A DNA stretch of 64,000 bases from VBDM01 sp035499735 (GCA_035499735.1 DATJYC010000049.1:1-64000), one strand, 5' to 3'; counted from the first letter of the stretch, positions 51,195 through 63,292 are shown. Numbers and translations: made by a program. Notes: generated from the letters alone by a model not told the origin.

Positions 51195-51203
51195 GGAGAG
51201 TTC

Positions 51204-51356
51204 ATGAGCACAGCAAAACGCATTGGCATGCCCCGCTACCTGCGCAAGCCCGTCGTCGCCCGCGCCGCCGCGCCCCGGCTTCCCGCGCGGCCCGCGCCGG
51301 TCCTCATCCGTACCGTGGCCTTTGTGCCAGGCTATCTGCGCAAGCGCGCGCACTAG
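51204..51356 (+). CDS. Small basic protein (50 aa) of unknown function between ftsZ and lpxC
   Basis: An ATG at 51204 with GGGAGAG eight bases upstream opens a 50-codon frame ending TAG at 51354. The product is rich in Arg, Ala and Pro and has net positive charge. It carries two similar motifs, MPRYLRKP near the start and VPGYLRKR at the end, around an Ala-Pro-Arg linker. The YLRK form recalls the FLRKQ end of the neighbouring FtsZ. No membrane segment is seen. It begins nine bases after ftsZ, so it is probably co-transcribed. Function unknown; it could also be an unconserved frame. Confidence 0.45.
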   Translation: MSTAKRIGMPRYLRKPVVARAAAPRLPARPAPVLIRTVAFVPGYLRKRAH

Positions 51357-51414
51357 GGCTGCGTGCATAGTGCGTGCCTCGCCGGAAATTCCGGGCCGGT
51401 GGGGCCGCACTCTG

Positions 51415-51423
51415 TGCTAAAAT
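51415..51423 (+). promoter_or_regulatory. Candidate extended -10 promoter for lpxC
   Basis: TGCTAAAAT at 51415-51423 fits the TGnTAnnnT extended -10 form and lies 55 bases before the lpxC start, in the 121-base gap. No good -35 lies 16-18 bases upstream, which extended -10 promoters tolerate. Confidence 0.35.
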
Positions 51424-51477
51424 CCAATACTTTCAATCGGCTGCGGCGGGCCTTGATCGAGTGCCGTGGCGACGCAA

Positions 51478-52395
51478 ATGTTCAGGCAGCGCACCCTCAA
51501 ATCCACGATCCGCGCCACCGGCGTTGGCCTTCACACTGGCGAGAAGGTAGCCATGACTCTGCGCCCGGCCGCGCCTGATACGGGGATCGTATTCCGGCGC
51601 ATCGATCTGGCCAGGCCGGTCGATATCGCCGCCGACGCGTTCAAGGTTACCGACACGCGGCTGTCCAGCGCGCTCGAATCAGACGGCGCCAAGGTCGCCA
51701 CGGTCGAGCATCTCATGTCGGCGTTCGCCGGCCTGGGGATCGACAACGCCTACGTCGACCTGACCGGGTCCGAGGTGCCCATCATGGACGGGAGCGCGGC
51801 GCCCTTCGTGTTTCTGATCCAGTCCGCGGGGATCGAGCAGCAGGCCGCGCCAAAGCGCTTCATCCGCATCAAGAAGACCATCGAGGTGAAAGACGGCGAC
51901 AAGTGGGCGCGCTTCGATCCGTTCGAGGGTTTCAAGCTCTCCTTCTCCATCGAGTTCGACCATCCGGCGATCGAGCATTCGGCGCAGACCGCACAGGTCG
52001 ACTTCGCCGACACCTCCTACGTCAAGGAAGTCGCCCGGGCGCGCACCTTCGGTTTCATCCAGGAGGTCGAAGCGCTGCGCGATTCCGGCCTCGCCCGGGG
52101 TGGCAGCCTGGACAACGCCATCGTCGTCGATGAATACCGCGTGCTGAACGCCGAGGGGCTTCGGTATGCCGACGAGTTCGTGAAGCACAAGCTGCTGGAT
52201 GCGATCGGCGACCTCTACCTGATCGGGCACCCGCTGATCGCGTCGTTCTCGGCCCACAAATCGGGCCACGCGCTCAATAATCGCCTAGCGCGGGCGGCCC
52301 TCGCCGCCCAGGACTCCTGGGAATGGGCGACCTTCGAGCGGGAAGAAGACGCCCCGGCCGCGCTGTCCCGTCTGTTCGCCCTGCCTGCCGCCTGA
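51478..52395 (+). CDS. lpxC: UDP-3-O-acyl-N-acetylglucosamine deacetylase LpxC
   Basis: A 305-residue zinc deacetylase, the committed step of lipid A synthesis; the length equals that of the Escherichia coli enzyme. Zinc ligands are in TVEHLMSAFAGLG and KHKLLDAIGDL, and the catalytic base region HKSGHALNN is intact. ATG at 51478 gives the family N-terminus (MFRQRTLKSTI); the in-frame GTG at 51466 would add four residues. Confidence 0.95.
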   Translation: MFRQRTLKSTIRATGVGLHTGEKVAMTLRPAAPDTGIVFRRIDLARPVDIAADAFKVTDTRLSSALESDGAKVATVEHLMSAFAGLGIDNAYVDLTGSEVPIMDGSAAPFVFLIQSAGIEQQAAPKRFIRIKKTIEVKDGDKWARFDPFEGFKLSFSIEFDHPAIEHSAQTAQVDFADTSYVKEVARARTFGFIQEVEALRDSGLARGGSLDNAIVVDEYRVLNAEGLRYADEFVKHKLLDAIGDLYLIGHPLIASFSAHKSGHALNNRLARAALAAQDSWEWATFEREEDAPAALSRLFALPAA

Positions 52396-52413
52396 GGGCA
52401 GGCTAAAGCACGC

Positions 52414-52599
52414 GTGCTCGCCCTGCGCATCGCGGGGGTCCTCGTCCTGCTGGTCACGGCGGCAGGGATCGTCCTGTACCTCGTCACCCACGACAGGAAG
52501 TACCTGCGTTTTGCGTTCCGGGTATTCAAGTACGCCGTGGTTTTCGCGCTGCTGGTATTCGGGTTGTTGATCCTTGAACGAGCATTTATGCTCGTCTAG
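52414..52599 (+). CDS. Small two-segment membrane protein of unknown function
   Basis: A 61-residue protein starting with GTG. Two hydrophobic segments (IAGVLVLLVTAAGIVLYLV and YAVVFALLVFGLLIL) flank a basic turn containing THDRKYLRF. It follows lpxC by 18 bases. I do not recognise a characterised family; small inner-membrane proteins at this place are seen in related genomes. Confidence 0.65.
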   Translation: MLALRIAGVLVLLVTAAGIVLYLVTHDRKYLRFAFRVFKYAVVFALLVFGLLILERAFMLV

Positions 52600-52607
52600 G
52601 CAGATAC

Positions 52608-53030
52608 TTAGCGGCGATGTTGAAAGACGATTCGCAACATGACTTTTTTCAATTCCGAATCAGGGAGTTGCTCGCACAACGCGGCCAGCCCGGACGCCGC
52701 GTCGGAAGTGATTTTTGAAGATTTTTCAACGGGTTGAGGCTTCGCCCGGGGGGCTTGCACCGCCACCTCCAATCCGGTAACCTCCGTCGCTCGCCCCGAA
52801 AATTGCTCCAATAATACCGGGAGCATAAGTTTCAGTTTCGCGGCGGTTGCGCCGTTAGACGCAAGAATAATCACCCGTCCCTGCCTGAAGTTCGCGACCG
52901 AACAGTGTCGCGCCAGGGATTCCGGCAGCAGCGAGGCGAGGATCTCGCGCAGTTCGATCAGGCGCTCGGCTTGGGGCATGAGCGCAGAGATGGCGTCGGC
53001 TTGGTTCAGGAAGGCGTAGGGGTTTCTCAT
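52608..53030 (-). CDS. DUF721 (DciA-like) protein
   Basis: A 140-residue protein. The core LIELREILASLLPESLARHCSVANFRQGRVIILASNGATAAKL pattern, split as LPESLARHCSVANF then GRVIILASNGA, fits DUF721, the KH-like domain of DciA that assists loading of replicative helicase DnaB. Located opposite the M23 peptidase gene. Function in replication is inferred from the family. Confidence 0.75.
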   Translation of the reverse strand: MRNPYAFLNQADAISALMPQAERLIELREILASLLPESLARHCSVANFRQGRVIILASNGATAAKLKLMLPVLLEQFSGRATEVTGLEVAVQAPRAKPQPVEKSSKITSDAASGLAALCEQLPDSELKKVMLRIVFQHRR

Positions 53031-53080
53031 ATGCAGGGTTCGGCGATAAGTGGAATGCGTGCCTAGGCGACGGTGGCCCC

Positions 53081-53995
53081 ATGCATATTATTCTTGTTTC
53101 GAGCAGAACGGCCGGGGCGAAGTCCCTGACCCTGACCCACCGCCACATGGTCGCGGGCGTGGTGCTGATAGGCGCGCTCGTAGTCTGTCTCACGCTGGGC
53201 CTGTTCTGGATCACCGTCAGGCATGCCGACCAGCTCAAGCTTCCGCTGCTCGAGTCCCTGGTGAAGTCGGCGCAGGAGGCGCAGCAGCGCAAGACCGAAG
53301 AGTTCCTGCGGGAGAACCTCAACGCAATGGCCGTGAAGCTGGGCGAGATGCAGGCCCAGCTGATGCGTCTCGACGCCCTCGGGGAGCGGCTGTCGGCACT
53401 GGCCGGCCTCAAGCCCGGGGAGTTCCGCTTCACCGATGTCCCTGGCCGCGGGGGAGCCGTGTCGAGCGTGAAGGACCTGTCGATGGCCGAGTTCGGCCGG
53501 CAGCTGGACCAGGCCTCCCGCCAGATGGAGAACCGCTCGGACTCCCTGGGCGTCCTCGAGTCTCAGCTGTTCGACGCCAAAGTCAAGAAGAAGCTGATGC
53601 CGACGATCCCTCCGGTAGACGGCAGCTGGAGCGCTTCGAGCTTCGGCTGGCGCATCGATCCCTTCAACGGCATGCTGGCGATGCACGAGGGCGTTGATTT
53701 CGTAGTCGACGTGGGCACGCCGGTGTTCGCCGCCGCCGGCGGTGTCGTGCGATTTGCAGGAATGCATCCCCAGTACGGCTATATGGTCGAGATCGACCAC
53801 GGCAACGACTTCACCACCCGCTACGCGCACAACTCGAGGCTCCTGGTGAAGGAAGGCGATGTCGTCCAGCGGGGCGCCAAGATCGCCGAATCGGGGGCGA
53901 CAGGGCGGGCCACCGGCCCGCATTTGCACTTCGAAGTTCGCTACCGGGGCGTCGCGCAGAACCCGGCCCGCTTCCTCCAGGCAGCCTCCCGCTAG
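53081..53995 (+). CDS. M23-family metallopeptidase (LytM domain), membrane anchored
   Basis: A 304-residue protein with one N-terminal membrane segment (about 24-46), a periplasmic coiled coil (50-110), and a C-terminal M23 domain. Zinc ligands sit in MHEGVDF (His and Asp) and HLHFEV near the end, with the family GWRIDPFNG block. All metal residues are present, so an active peptidoglycan endopeptidase is likely. Neighbouring secA is a common arrangement in betaproteobacteria. Confidence 0.9.
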   Translation: MHIILVSSRTAGAKSLTLTHRHMVAGVVLIGALVVCLTLGLFWITVRHADQLKLPLLESLVKSAQEAQQRKTEEFLRENLNAMAVKLGEMQAQLMRLDALGERLSALAGLKPGEFRFTDVPGRGGAVSSVKDLSMAEFGRQLDQASRQMENRSDSLGVLESQLFDAKVKKKLMPTIPPVDGSWSASSFGWRIDPFNGMLAMHEGVDFVVDVGTPVFAAAGGVVRFAGMHPQYGYMVEIDHGNDFTTRYAHNSRLLVKEGDVVQRGAKIAESGATGRATGPHLHFEVRYRGVAQNPARFLQAASR

Positions 53996-54090
53996 CTACC
54001 CGCTAGGCCTGGGCGCTTCCGGCCCGCGTCGGGCGGTCCGAAGCGCATGGTAGACTTCGAACTTTTTCACGCATCGACCGTCATTCCTCG

Positions 54091-56862
<2,772 letters not shown>

Positions 56863-56889
56863 CCCGGTTTCCGGGCGCAGTGCACGAAT

Positions 56890-58083
56890 ATGGCTGTCAA
56901 TCTGAGGCCCCCGCGGCCTGAAGACCTGATGTCCGTGAAGGGCGTGCGCCTCGGCATTGCCGAGGCGGGGATCCGCAGGTCCGGACGCAAGGACCTGCTG
57001 CTGGTCGCGCTCGCCGAGGGCACGAAGGTGGCCGGCGTGTTCACGCGGAACCGCTTCTGGGCGGCGCCGGTTCAGGTCGCGAAAGAGCACCTCGCCTCGG
57101 GCAGGCCGACCCGCGCGCTGCTCGTGAACACCGGCAACGCCAACGCCGGAACAGGGGAAACCGGGATCGCCGATGCACGGGCGACCTGCGAGCGGGCGGC
57201 GAGCCTGCTCGGCTGCGATCCGCGCGAAGTGCTGCCGTTCTCCACCGGAGTGATCATGGAGCCGCTTCCGCTTTCGCGCATCGTCGCGGGGCTGCCGGCG
57301 TGCGTCGCGGATCTGCGCGAGGACAACTGGGCGCGCGCCGCCGAGGCGATCATGACGACCGATACGGTGCCGAAAGCCCGGTCGCGGCGGGCGGGCGGCG
57401 CAACCGTGACCGGGATCGCCAAGGGCGCGGGCATGATCCGCCCCGACATGGCGACCATGCTAGGCTTCGTTGCCACCGACGCGGCGCTTTCGCAGGCGGC
57501 GCTCGAGGGCGTGGTGGCCGAGGCGGCCGCGGGCTCGTTCAACCGGATCAGCGTCGACGGCGACACGTCGACCAACGATTCCTTCATCCTCCTCGCGACC
57601 GGGGCCGCCGGGCGCTGCGACCGCGCGCTCCTGCGCGAGGCCGTGCTGGAAGTGTCCCAGGGGCTCGCGCAGGCCATCGTGCGCGACGGCGAGGGCGCGA
57701 CCAAGTTCATCACCGTCCGGGTCGAGAAAGGGCGCAACGAGTCGGAGTGCGCGAGCGTCGCCTACGCGATCGCGCACTCGCCCCTCGTCAAGACCGCCTT
57801 CTTCGCCTCGGACCCCAACCTGGGCCGGCTGCTCGCGGCCATAGGCAACTCCGGCGTGCGCGGCCTCGACGTGACGCGGGTGGCGCTCCACCTCGACGAC
57901 GTGCTGGTGGCGGCGGACGGAGGGCGCGCTCCCGGATACCGCGAGGAGGACGGCAAGCGGATCATGGGAAGGAGCGACATCACCGTGCGCGTGGTGCTCA
58001 ACCGCGGACGGGCGGCGACCACGGTGTGGACCTGCGACCTGTCGCACGAATACGTTACCATCAACGCCGAGTACAGGACCTAG
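56890..58083 (+). CDS. argJ: Bifunctional ornithine acetyltransferase / N-acetylglutamate synthase ArgJ
   Basis: A 397-residue protein autocleaved before the threonine in the block IAKGAGMIRPDMATML. It recycles acetyl groups between N-acetylornithine and glutamate in arginine synthesis. Motifs GVFTRNRFWAAPV, LVNTGNANAGTGE and NRISVDGDTSTNDS are present, and the C-terminal SHEYVTINAEYRT is standard. Confidence 0.96.
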   Translation: MAVNLRPPRPEDLMSVKGVRLGIAEAGIRRSGRKDLLLVALAEGTKVAGVFTRNRFWAAPVQVAKEHLASGRPTRALLVNTGNANAGTGETGIADARATCERAASLLGCDPREVLPFSTGVIMEPLPLSRIVAGLPACVADLREDNWARAAEAIMTTDTVPKARSRRAGGATVTGIAKGAGMIRPDMATMLGFVATDAALSQAALEGVVAEAAAGSFNRISVDGDTSTNDSFILLATGAAGRCDRALLREAVLEVSQGLAQAIVRDGEGATKFITVRVEKGRNESECASVAYAIAHSPLVKTAFFASDPNLGRLLAAIGNSGVRGLDVTRVALHLDDVLVAADGGRAPGYREEDGKRIMGRSDITVRVVLNRGRAATTVWTCDLSHEYVTINAEYRT

Positions 58084-58090
58084 AGCTCAC

Positions 58091-58975
58091 ATGTCCGAGC
58101 TGAAGAAGCTGGTCAAGCGCGGCGAGGCTCTCCTCGAGCGGATCGAGACGCTGCTTCCGCCCGCGTCGCAAGCGGTGGACTGGAGCGCGAGCATCGCGTT
58201 CCGCTGGCGCAAGACCCCGCGCGGCGGTTACATCCGGCCGGTCGCGAACGTGCACCGCATCCGCCTCTCCGATCTCCACGGCGTCGACAACCAGAAGGCC
58301 CTGATCGAGCAGAACACGCGCCAGTTCGTCGAGGGGCGCACCGCCAACAACGCGCTCATGACGGGTGCGCGCGGCACCGGAAAATCGTCGCTGGTGAAGG
58401 CGGTGCTGAACAAGTACCACCGCCAGGGGCTGCGCGTCATCGAGGTGGAGAAGCACGATCTCATCGATCTGCCCGAGATCGTCGACCAGGTGGCCGCGCG
58501 CCCCGAGCGCTTCATCCTGTTCTGCGACGACCTGTCCTTCGAGATCGCCGAGGCCGCGGGCTACAAGGCGCTCAAGTCGGTGCTCGACGGCTCCGTCGCC
58601 GCGACATCGGAGAACCTGCTTATCTACGCGACCTCCAACCGGCGCCACCTCATGCCCGAGTACATGCAGGAGAACCTCGAGACCAAGCACCTCGGCGAGG
58701 AGATCCACCCCGGCGAGTCGGTCGAGGAGAAGATCTCGCTGTCGGAGCGCTTCGGGCTGTGGGTGTCCTTCTACCCGTTCGACCAGGACGAGTTTCTCGC
58801 GATCGTGGCGCACTGGCTGCGCGAGCTCGGCTGCAGCGACGCGGCGATCGCGAAGGCGAGGCAGGAGGCTATCCAGTGGGCGCTGCAGCGCGGCTCGCGC
58901 TCGGGCCGCGTTGCCTGGCAGTTCGCGCGCGACTTCGCCGGCCGCCACGCCGGCGACGGCAGGTCCAGGCGCTGA
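58091..58975 (+). CDS. DUF815-family AAA ATPase
   Basis: A 294-residue P-loop ATPase. Walker A GARGTGKSSL (about 98), Walker B FILFCDDLSFE and the NRRHLMPEYM motif after a sensor-like stretch ATSNR mark the DUF815 group. The gene lies between argJ and the Nudix-ThiE gene, a conserved context in betaproteobacteria. The biological role is not established. Confidence 0.85.
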   Translation: MSELKKLVKRGEALLERIETLLPPASQAVDWSASIAFRWRKTPRGGYIRPVANVHRIRLSDLHGVDNQKALIEQNTRQFVEGRTANNALMTGARGTGKSSLVKAVLNKYHRQGLRVIEVEKHDLIDLPEIVDQVAARPERFILFCDDLSFEIAEAAGYKALKSVLDGSVAATSENLLIYATSNRRHLMPEYMQENLETKHLGEEIHPGESVEEKISLSERFGLWVSFYPFDQDEFLAIVAHWLRELGCSDAAIAKARQEAIQWALQRGSRSGRVAWQFARDFAGRHAGDGRSRR

Positions 58976-58986
58976 AGCGGAAGGCC

Positions 58987-59919
58987 ATGTCGGCCCCGGT
59001 GGACGTGGCCGTGGCGGTGCTCATCCGTTCCGACGGCCGCGCGCTCCTGGCGCGGCGTCCCGCGAGCAAAGTCTACGCCGGCTACTGGGAGTTCCCCGGC
59101 GGCAAGGTCGAGCCGGGCGAACCCGTCATCGACGCCCTGAATCGTGAAATCCGCGAGGAGCTCGGCGTGGACATCGAGCGCGCGCATCCCTGGATCACCC
59201 GGGTGTTCACCTACCCGCACGCCACGGTGCGCCTGCATTTTCACAGAGTGGTCGCATGGCGCGGCGAGCCGCGCGCGCTCGAGCACGACGCGATCGCGTG
59301 GCAGCGCCCGGAGGGGACCGACGTCACGCCCATGCTCCCGGCGAACGGGCCGGTGCTGCGCGCTCTGTCGCTGCCGGACGAATACGCGATCACGCGCGTC
59401 GCCGAGCTGGGCGAAGCGGCGTTCTTCTCCCGGCTCGAAGCGCGGCTGCGGACCGGTCTGCGGCTCGTCCAGGTCAGGGAGAAGAGCCTCGCGCGAACCG
59501 AACTCGAGCGGCTCGCGCGGCGGGTGGTCGCGCTCGCCCGGGCTCACGGCGCGAAGGTGCTCCTGAATGCGGACGCCGAGCTCGCCCGCGAGGTCGGCGC
59601 GGACGGCGTCCATCTCACGGCTGCCCAGCTCGGCGGCGCGCGTCCCGGCCTGCCCTGGTGTGGCGCGTCGTGCCACTCGGCGGAGGAGCTGAGACGCGCC
59701 GAGGCGCTCGGGGCGGACTTCGCGGTGCTCGGGCCGGTGCGCGCCACGCCCTCGCACGCCGGCATCGTTCCGCTCGGCTGGGAGCGCTTCCGGGAGACCG
59801 CCGCCGGGGCTTCGATCCCCGTGTACGCGCTCGGCGGCCTCGCGCCGGCCGACATGCAGCAGGCGAAGAGCCGCGGCGCGCACGGCCTCGCGATGGTGCG
59901 CGGCGCCTGGGAGGTCTAG
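58987..59919 (+). CDS. Nudix (MutT-type) hydrolase fused to a ThiE-like domain
   Basis: A 310-residue two-domain protein. The N-terminal half (1-130) has the Nudix box G-x5-E-x7-REIREELG, spelled GGKVEPGEPV then REIREELGV, of the 8-oxo-dGTP pyrophosphatase type. The C-terminal half (about 140-310) is a TIM barrel related to thiamine phosphate synthase (QVREKSL, LLNADAELAREVGADGVHL, VLGPVRATPSHAG), but the pyrophosphate-binding part looks reduced, so it may not make thiamine phosphate. The fusion is widespread in proteobacteria. It precedes yacG, whose convergent stop overlaps by 4 bases. Confidence 0.88.
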   Translation: MSAPVDVAVAVLIRSDGRALLARRPASKVYAGYWEFPGGKVEPGEPVIDALNREIREELGVDIERAHPWITRVFTYPHATVRLHFHRVVAWRGEPRALEHDAIAWQRPEGTDVTPMLPANGPVLRALSLPDEYAITRVAELGEAAFFSRLEARLRTGLRLVQVREKSLARTELERLARRVVALARAHGAKVLLNADAELAREVGADGVHLTAAQLGGARPGLPWCGASCHSAEELRRAEALGADFAVLGPVRATPSHAGIVPLGWERFRETAAGASIPVYALGGLAPADMQQAKSRGAHGLAMVRGAWEV

Positions 59920-60104
59920 TCCGGCGCCTTCGACTCCGGCGTTTCCTGGTCCTCCTCGACCGGGGCGCGGTGCTTCTCCATCGCCCAATCGCCGAGGTCT
60001 AAGAGCTTGCAGCGCTCCGAGCAGAAGGGACGGTAGCGGTTCTGCGATTGCCACGCCACTTGGGTCCCGCAGCGCGGGCAGTTGACGAAACGGATTTGGG
60101 CCAC
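59916..60104 (-). CDS. yacG: DNA gyrase inhibitor YacG
   Basis: A 62-residue zinc protein with ligands C9, C12, C28 and C32 (CPRC ... CSERC). It binds GyrB and inhibits supercoiling in the family. The acidic C-terminal tail (EEDQETPESKAPD) is normal. Confidence 0.93.
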   Translation of the reverse strand: MAQIRFVNCPRCGTQVAWQSQNRYRPFCSERCKLLDLGDWAMEKHRAPVEEDQETPESKAPD

Positions 60105-60131
60105 GGCCCTAGTCTAGCCCAGCCCGGGCCT

Positions 60132-62378
60132 CTAGGGCTTCGACTCGAAATTGAAAGGCGCGCCCACCAGCAGGAACAGGCTCCTGATCCCGCCCGGCGC
60201 GAAGCCGGCGCCGATCCACGCCGGTCCGAGAAACGTGTCCGCTCCGAGGAAGATCGAGCCCGATTCGAGGTTGCCCGTCGTATCCCTCGCGTCGTCGAGC
60301 TTGTTGACCCGCCCGAGCTCGAGCGAAGCGCCCGCGTATACACCCGAGCCCAGCGGCGAGGGGAGCCGCTTCACCTGGTTGAAATAGCGCAGCGACCCGA
60401 ACGCGGCCTGCTGCCCGGAGAACTGATTGATGGCGTACGCCGACAGGCGAAACGGGCCGCCCAGGGCGAAGGAGTCGTAAGCGGGAAGGCTCGTGCCGAA
60501 GTTGGTGCCGCCGTAGACCCCTAGCTGGAACGTGTGCTCGCCGTAGCTCCAGGGCCTGATGTAGGAAAGCTCCCCGCGAGAGTAGTCGACATCCGCCCCC
60601 ATGGTCTCGTAGGACCTGAACCCGTTTAGGACCAGCCGGTGTCCGTCGCGCGAAAACCACACCTGGTCGAGGCGGTCGGCGAACAGCCTGACCCGCGCGC
60701 CGCTCGCGTTGGTATCGACCGGGGGCAAGATCGGGGAGCCCGTCTGAACATCGGCTTTCACGGTGCGCCACAGCGGGCCCAGGCGCAGCTCTCCCCACTG
60801 GCCGAAGTTCGTGCCCGCGTCGAGCCCGGCGCGGTTCTCACGCACAACGTATTCGGCGACGCGATCGTCGCCGCTGTATACGCCGCGGTAGGACTGGCCT
60901 GCCTGCGCGTACGGTGCGATGAAGAAATCGCCGTACCGGGTCAGGGGCTGATAGAACTCGGTGAAGGCGTACGAATTCTGGCCGACCTGCGTCTCGAGCT
61001 TCCATTCCGCGCCGAACCGGTTCACCCAGGTGGCGCGATAGCTCGCGATCAGGTTGAAATAGCTGTCGCCCTTGCCCTCGGTCGCCAGCGTCAGCCCGAA
61101 GCGGATGTAGTCGGGGCCGGTCTCCTTCTCTCGCACCCGGATGACCAGCGCGCGACCGGTCTGGCTTTCGTCGATGCGGTAATCCACCGATTCGAAGTCG
61201 CCGCGTCCGTAGATTCGGCGCAGGTCCTGCGTGAGCGAGGCTTCCGTGACTTCGTCGCCGGGCTTGGTCTTCATCAACTGACGCAGCACGGCGGAATTGG
61301 TGCGCTCGATTCCCTCGAAACGGATCTCATCGATGCGACCCAGGCTCTCCCTGCGCGCGACGATCTGGCGCTTGCGCAGCGCCTCGTACTCGGCTTTGGG
61401 CAGGCTGTAGCGGCGCAGCTCGTCCGCCTGGCTGCGCGCGGCGGCCTCCCCGATCTTGATGGCCTCGGTCATGCGCTCGAACGATCCTGAGCTGATGTCC
61501 CCGAGCTCGGGCGAGATCAGGACATCGCGCTTGGAAAGGCTCGCGAGCTGCTTGTCGACGCGCTCCTTGCCCAGGAAGTTGATCAGCTGCCCGACGATGC
61601 TGAGCGCCGAGGTGATCTGCTCGCGCTCGAGCGGGGGCGTGGAGATGTTCACGGCGATGATCACGTCCCCGCAGATCCTGCGCGCGACGTCGATCGGCAG
61701 GTTGTTCGCGATGCCCCCGTCCACCAGCAGGCGGCCGTCGATCTCGACGGGAGCCACCGCGCCGGGGATGGCCATGCTCGCGCGCATCGCCCGGTAGAGG
61801 CTGCCGTGGTCGAGGATCACGGCCTCGCCAGTCTCGATGTCGGTGGCCACCGCGCGGAAAGGAACGGGCAGCCTGCGGAAGTCGGCGACGTTACCGGATT
61901 GCTGAGTCAAGTACCGCAGGAAGCTCTCGATGTTGACGCCCGACACGATGCCCTTCTGGACCACGAGCGAGCCGCGGCGAACGCCGAACTCCGGAGCGAA
62001 CAAACCCTTGTAGTCATCCTGCTTGAGGCGCGGTGATATCTCCGCGCGCGGCGGGCGGTCGGTGAAAACCTCGCTCCAGTCCGTTTGCGTGACGATCCGC
62101 TCCATATCCGCGGGTGTCGTCCCCGCGGCGAAGGATCCACCGACGACCGAACCCATGCTCGTGCCGGTAACGCAGTCGACCGGGACCCGCAGCTCCTCCA
62201 GAACCTTCAGGACACCGATGTGCGCGGCGCCGCGCGCGCCTCCGCCCGACAGCGCCAGACCGATCCTGGGGCGCCCCGTTCCAGTCGCGCCCGGGTCGCC
62301 CGATGCGGCCTGCGCCAAAGCGACGCCGGAAGCAAGAGCGAGCCCTATCCCCGCAGCGATGACGCACAACCTTGGCAA
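60132..62378 (-). CDS. Type Vd autotransporter: patatin-like phospholipase with POTRA and Omp85-type barrel
   Basis: A 748-residue exported protein. A signal peptide (to about 25) is followed by a patatin domain: SGGGARGAAH (44-53), GTSMG with S74, and LLVDGGIANN. A POTRA repeat lies at about 340-415 (GRIDEIRFEGIERTNS ...), then a Bacterial surface antigen/Omp85 barrel to the end, finishing in a C-terminal aromatic strand (PFNFESKP). This is the PlpD/FplA layout, a self-secreted surface phospholipase A1. Complete catalytic dyad suggests activity. It is divergent from an outer-membrane-like gene. Confidence 0.9.
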   Translation of the reverse strand: MPRLCVIAAGIGLALASGVALAQAASGDPGATGTGRPRIGLALSGGGARGAAHIGVLKVLEELRVPVDCVTGTSMGSVVGGSFAAGTTPADMERIVTQTDWSEVFTDRPPRAEISPRLKQDDYKGLFAPEFGVRRGSLVVQKGIVSGVNIESFLRYLTQQSGNVADFRRLPVPFRAVATDIETGEAVILDHGSLYRAMRASMAIPGAVAPVEIDGRLLVDGGIANNLPIDVARRICGDVIIAVNISTPPLEREQITSALSIVGQLINFLGKERVDKQLASLSKRDVLISPELGDISSGSFERMTEAIKIGEAAARSQADELRRYSLPKAEYEALRKRQIVARRESLGRIDEIRFEGIERTNSAVLRQLMKTKPGDEVTEASLTQDLRRIYGRGDFESVDYRIDESQTGRALVIRVREKETGPDYIRFGLTLATEGKGDSYFNLIASYRATWVNRFGAEWKLETQVGQNSYAFTEFYQPLTRYGDFFIAPYAQAGQSYRGVYSGDDRVAEYVVRENRAGLDAGTNFGQWGELRLGPLWRTVKADVQTGSPILPPVDTNASGARVRLFADRLDQVWFSRDGHRLVLNGFRSYETMGADVDYSRGELSYIRPWSYGEHTFQLGVYGGTNFGTSLPAYDSFALGGPFRLSAYAINQFSGQQAAFGSLRYFNQVKRLPSPLGSGVYAGASLELGRVNKLDDARDTTGNLESGSIFLGADTFLGPAWIGAGFAPGGIRSLFLLVGAPFNFESKP

Positions 62379-62494
62379 GGCGGTTGCCCCGGGAAAGTCT
62401 TCTGAAACGAATTATGTTGCATCGAGAGCGGGAAGTCAGATTGACGCAGATCAAACATCACACCGACCAAACAGACGAACATCGTGGGGCCAAA

Positions 62495-63289
62495 ATGAGA
62501 ATCCAAGATGCACTTTTCCGCGCGGCAACCCCGGCGTTCGTCCTGGCCGTCCTGGGACCCGTCCCTGCCGCGCAAGCCGCCCCGGACGCGTGGCAGTTCG
62601 AGATCACTCCCTACATTTTCGGAGCCGGCCTTCGCGGGACGACCGGCATTGGCCAGGTCAAGGCGGACATCGACTCCAGCTTCGGCGACATCATGAAGCA
62701 CTTCGACAGCGGCTTCATGGCCGCCGCGGAGGCGCGCAAGGGCCCGTGGGGCCTTGCCTTCGACGGCGTGTATTTCCGCCTGAAGGACCAGGGCACCCGG
62801 TCCTGGGAGGGCCCGGCGGGGATCGGGAGCGCCACGGGCGACCTCGAGGCGACCGTGAGCCAGCTCGTCTACCAGCTGGCCGTCGCTTACCGGGTGCGGG
62901 ATGATTCCACCAAGCTCGATGTCTTCGGCGCGGGGCGCTATACCCGCCTCGACACCGACCTCAACCTGACGACCACGACCGGTCCTCTTCTGCCCGGAGG
63001 CACGCGCAGCCTGAGCGGCAGCGCCGACTGGTGGGACCCGGTGATCGGCGCGCGCGTCCTGCTCCCGTTCGCCGAGCACTGGACGTTCATGGGCTACGCC
63101 GACGTCGGCGGCTTCGGCGTCGGCTCGAAGATCACCTACCAGCTCATAGCGGGCGCGAACTGGCAGTTCGCCAAGTCGTTCGCCGCAAAGTTCGGCTATC
63201 GTTACATGTACCAGGACTACGACAAGAACAATTTCCTCTGGGACATGGCTGCGCATGGGGCCTACGTCGGCTTGGGGATCGGGTTCTGA
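62495..63289 (+). CDS. Putative outer-membrane beta-barrel protein
   Basis: A 264-residue exported protein with a signal peptide ending AQAAP. The mature part shows alternating strands with repeated Gly and aromatic girdles (WQFEITPYIFGAGLRG, GYRYMYQDYD), and a C-terminal strand ending GLGIGF with terminal phenylalanine, the usual Omp signature. ATG at 62495 is chosen as the start giving a normal signal peptide. Family members have no assigned function; adhesion or transport is only a guess. Confidence 0.75.
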   Translation: MRIQDALFRAATPAFVLAVLGPVPAAQAAPDAWQFEITPYIFGAGLRGTTGIGQVKADIDSSFGDIMKHFDSGFMAAAEARKGPWGLAFDGVYFRLKDQGTRSWEGPAGIGSATGDLEATVSQLVYQLAVAYRVRDDSTKLDVFGAGRYTRLDTDLNLTTTTGPLLPGGTRSLSGSADWWDPVIGARVLLPFAEHWTFMGYADVGGFGVGSKITYQLIAGANWQFAKSFAAKFGYRYMYQDYDKNNFLWDMAAHGAYVGLGIGF

Positions 63290-63292
63290 ACG

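Noticed and set aside
52383..52406. Hairpin GCCTGCC/GGCAGGC at the lpxC stop
   Set aside because: No T-tract follows and the next gene starts within 10 bases; too weak to call a terminator.
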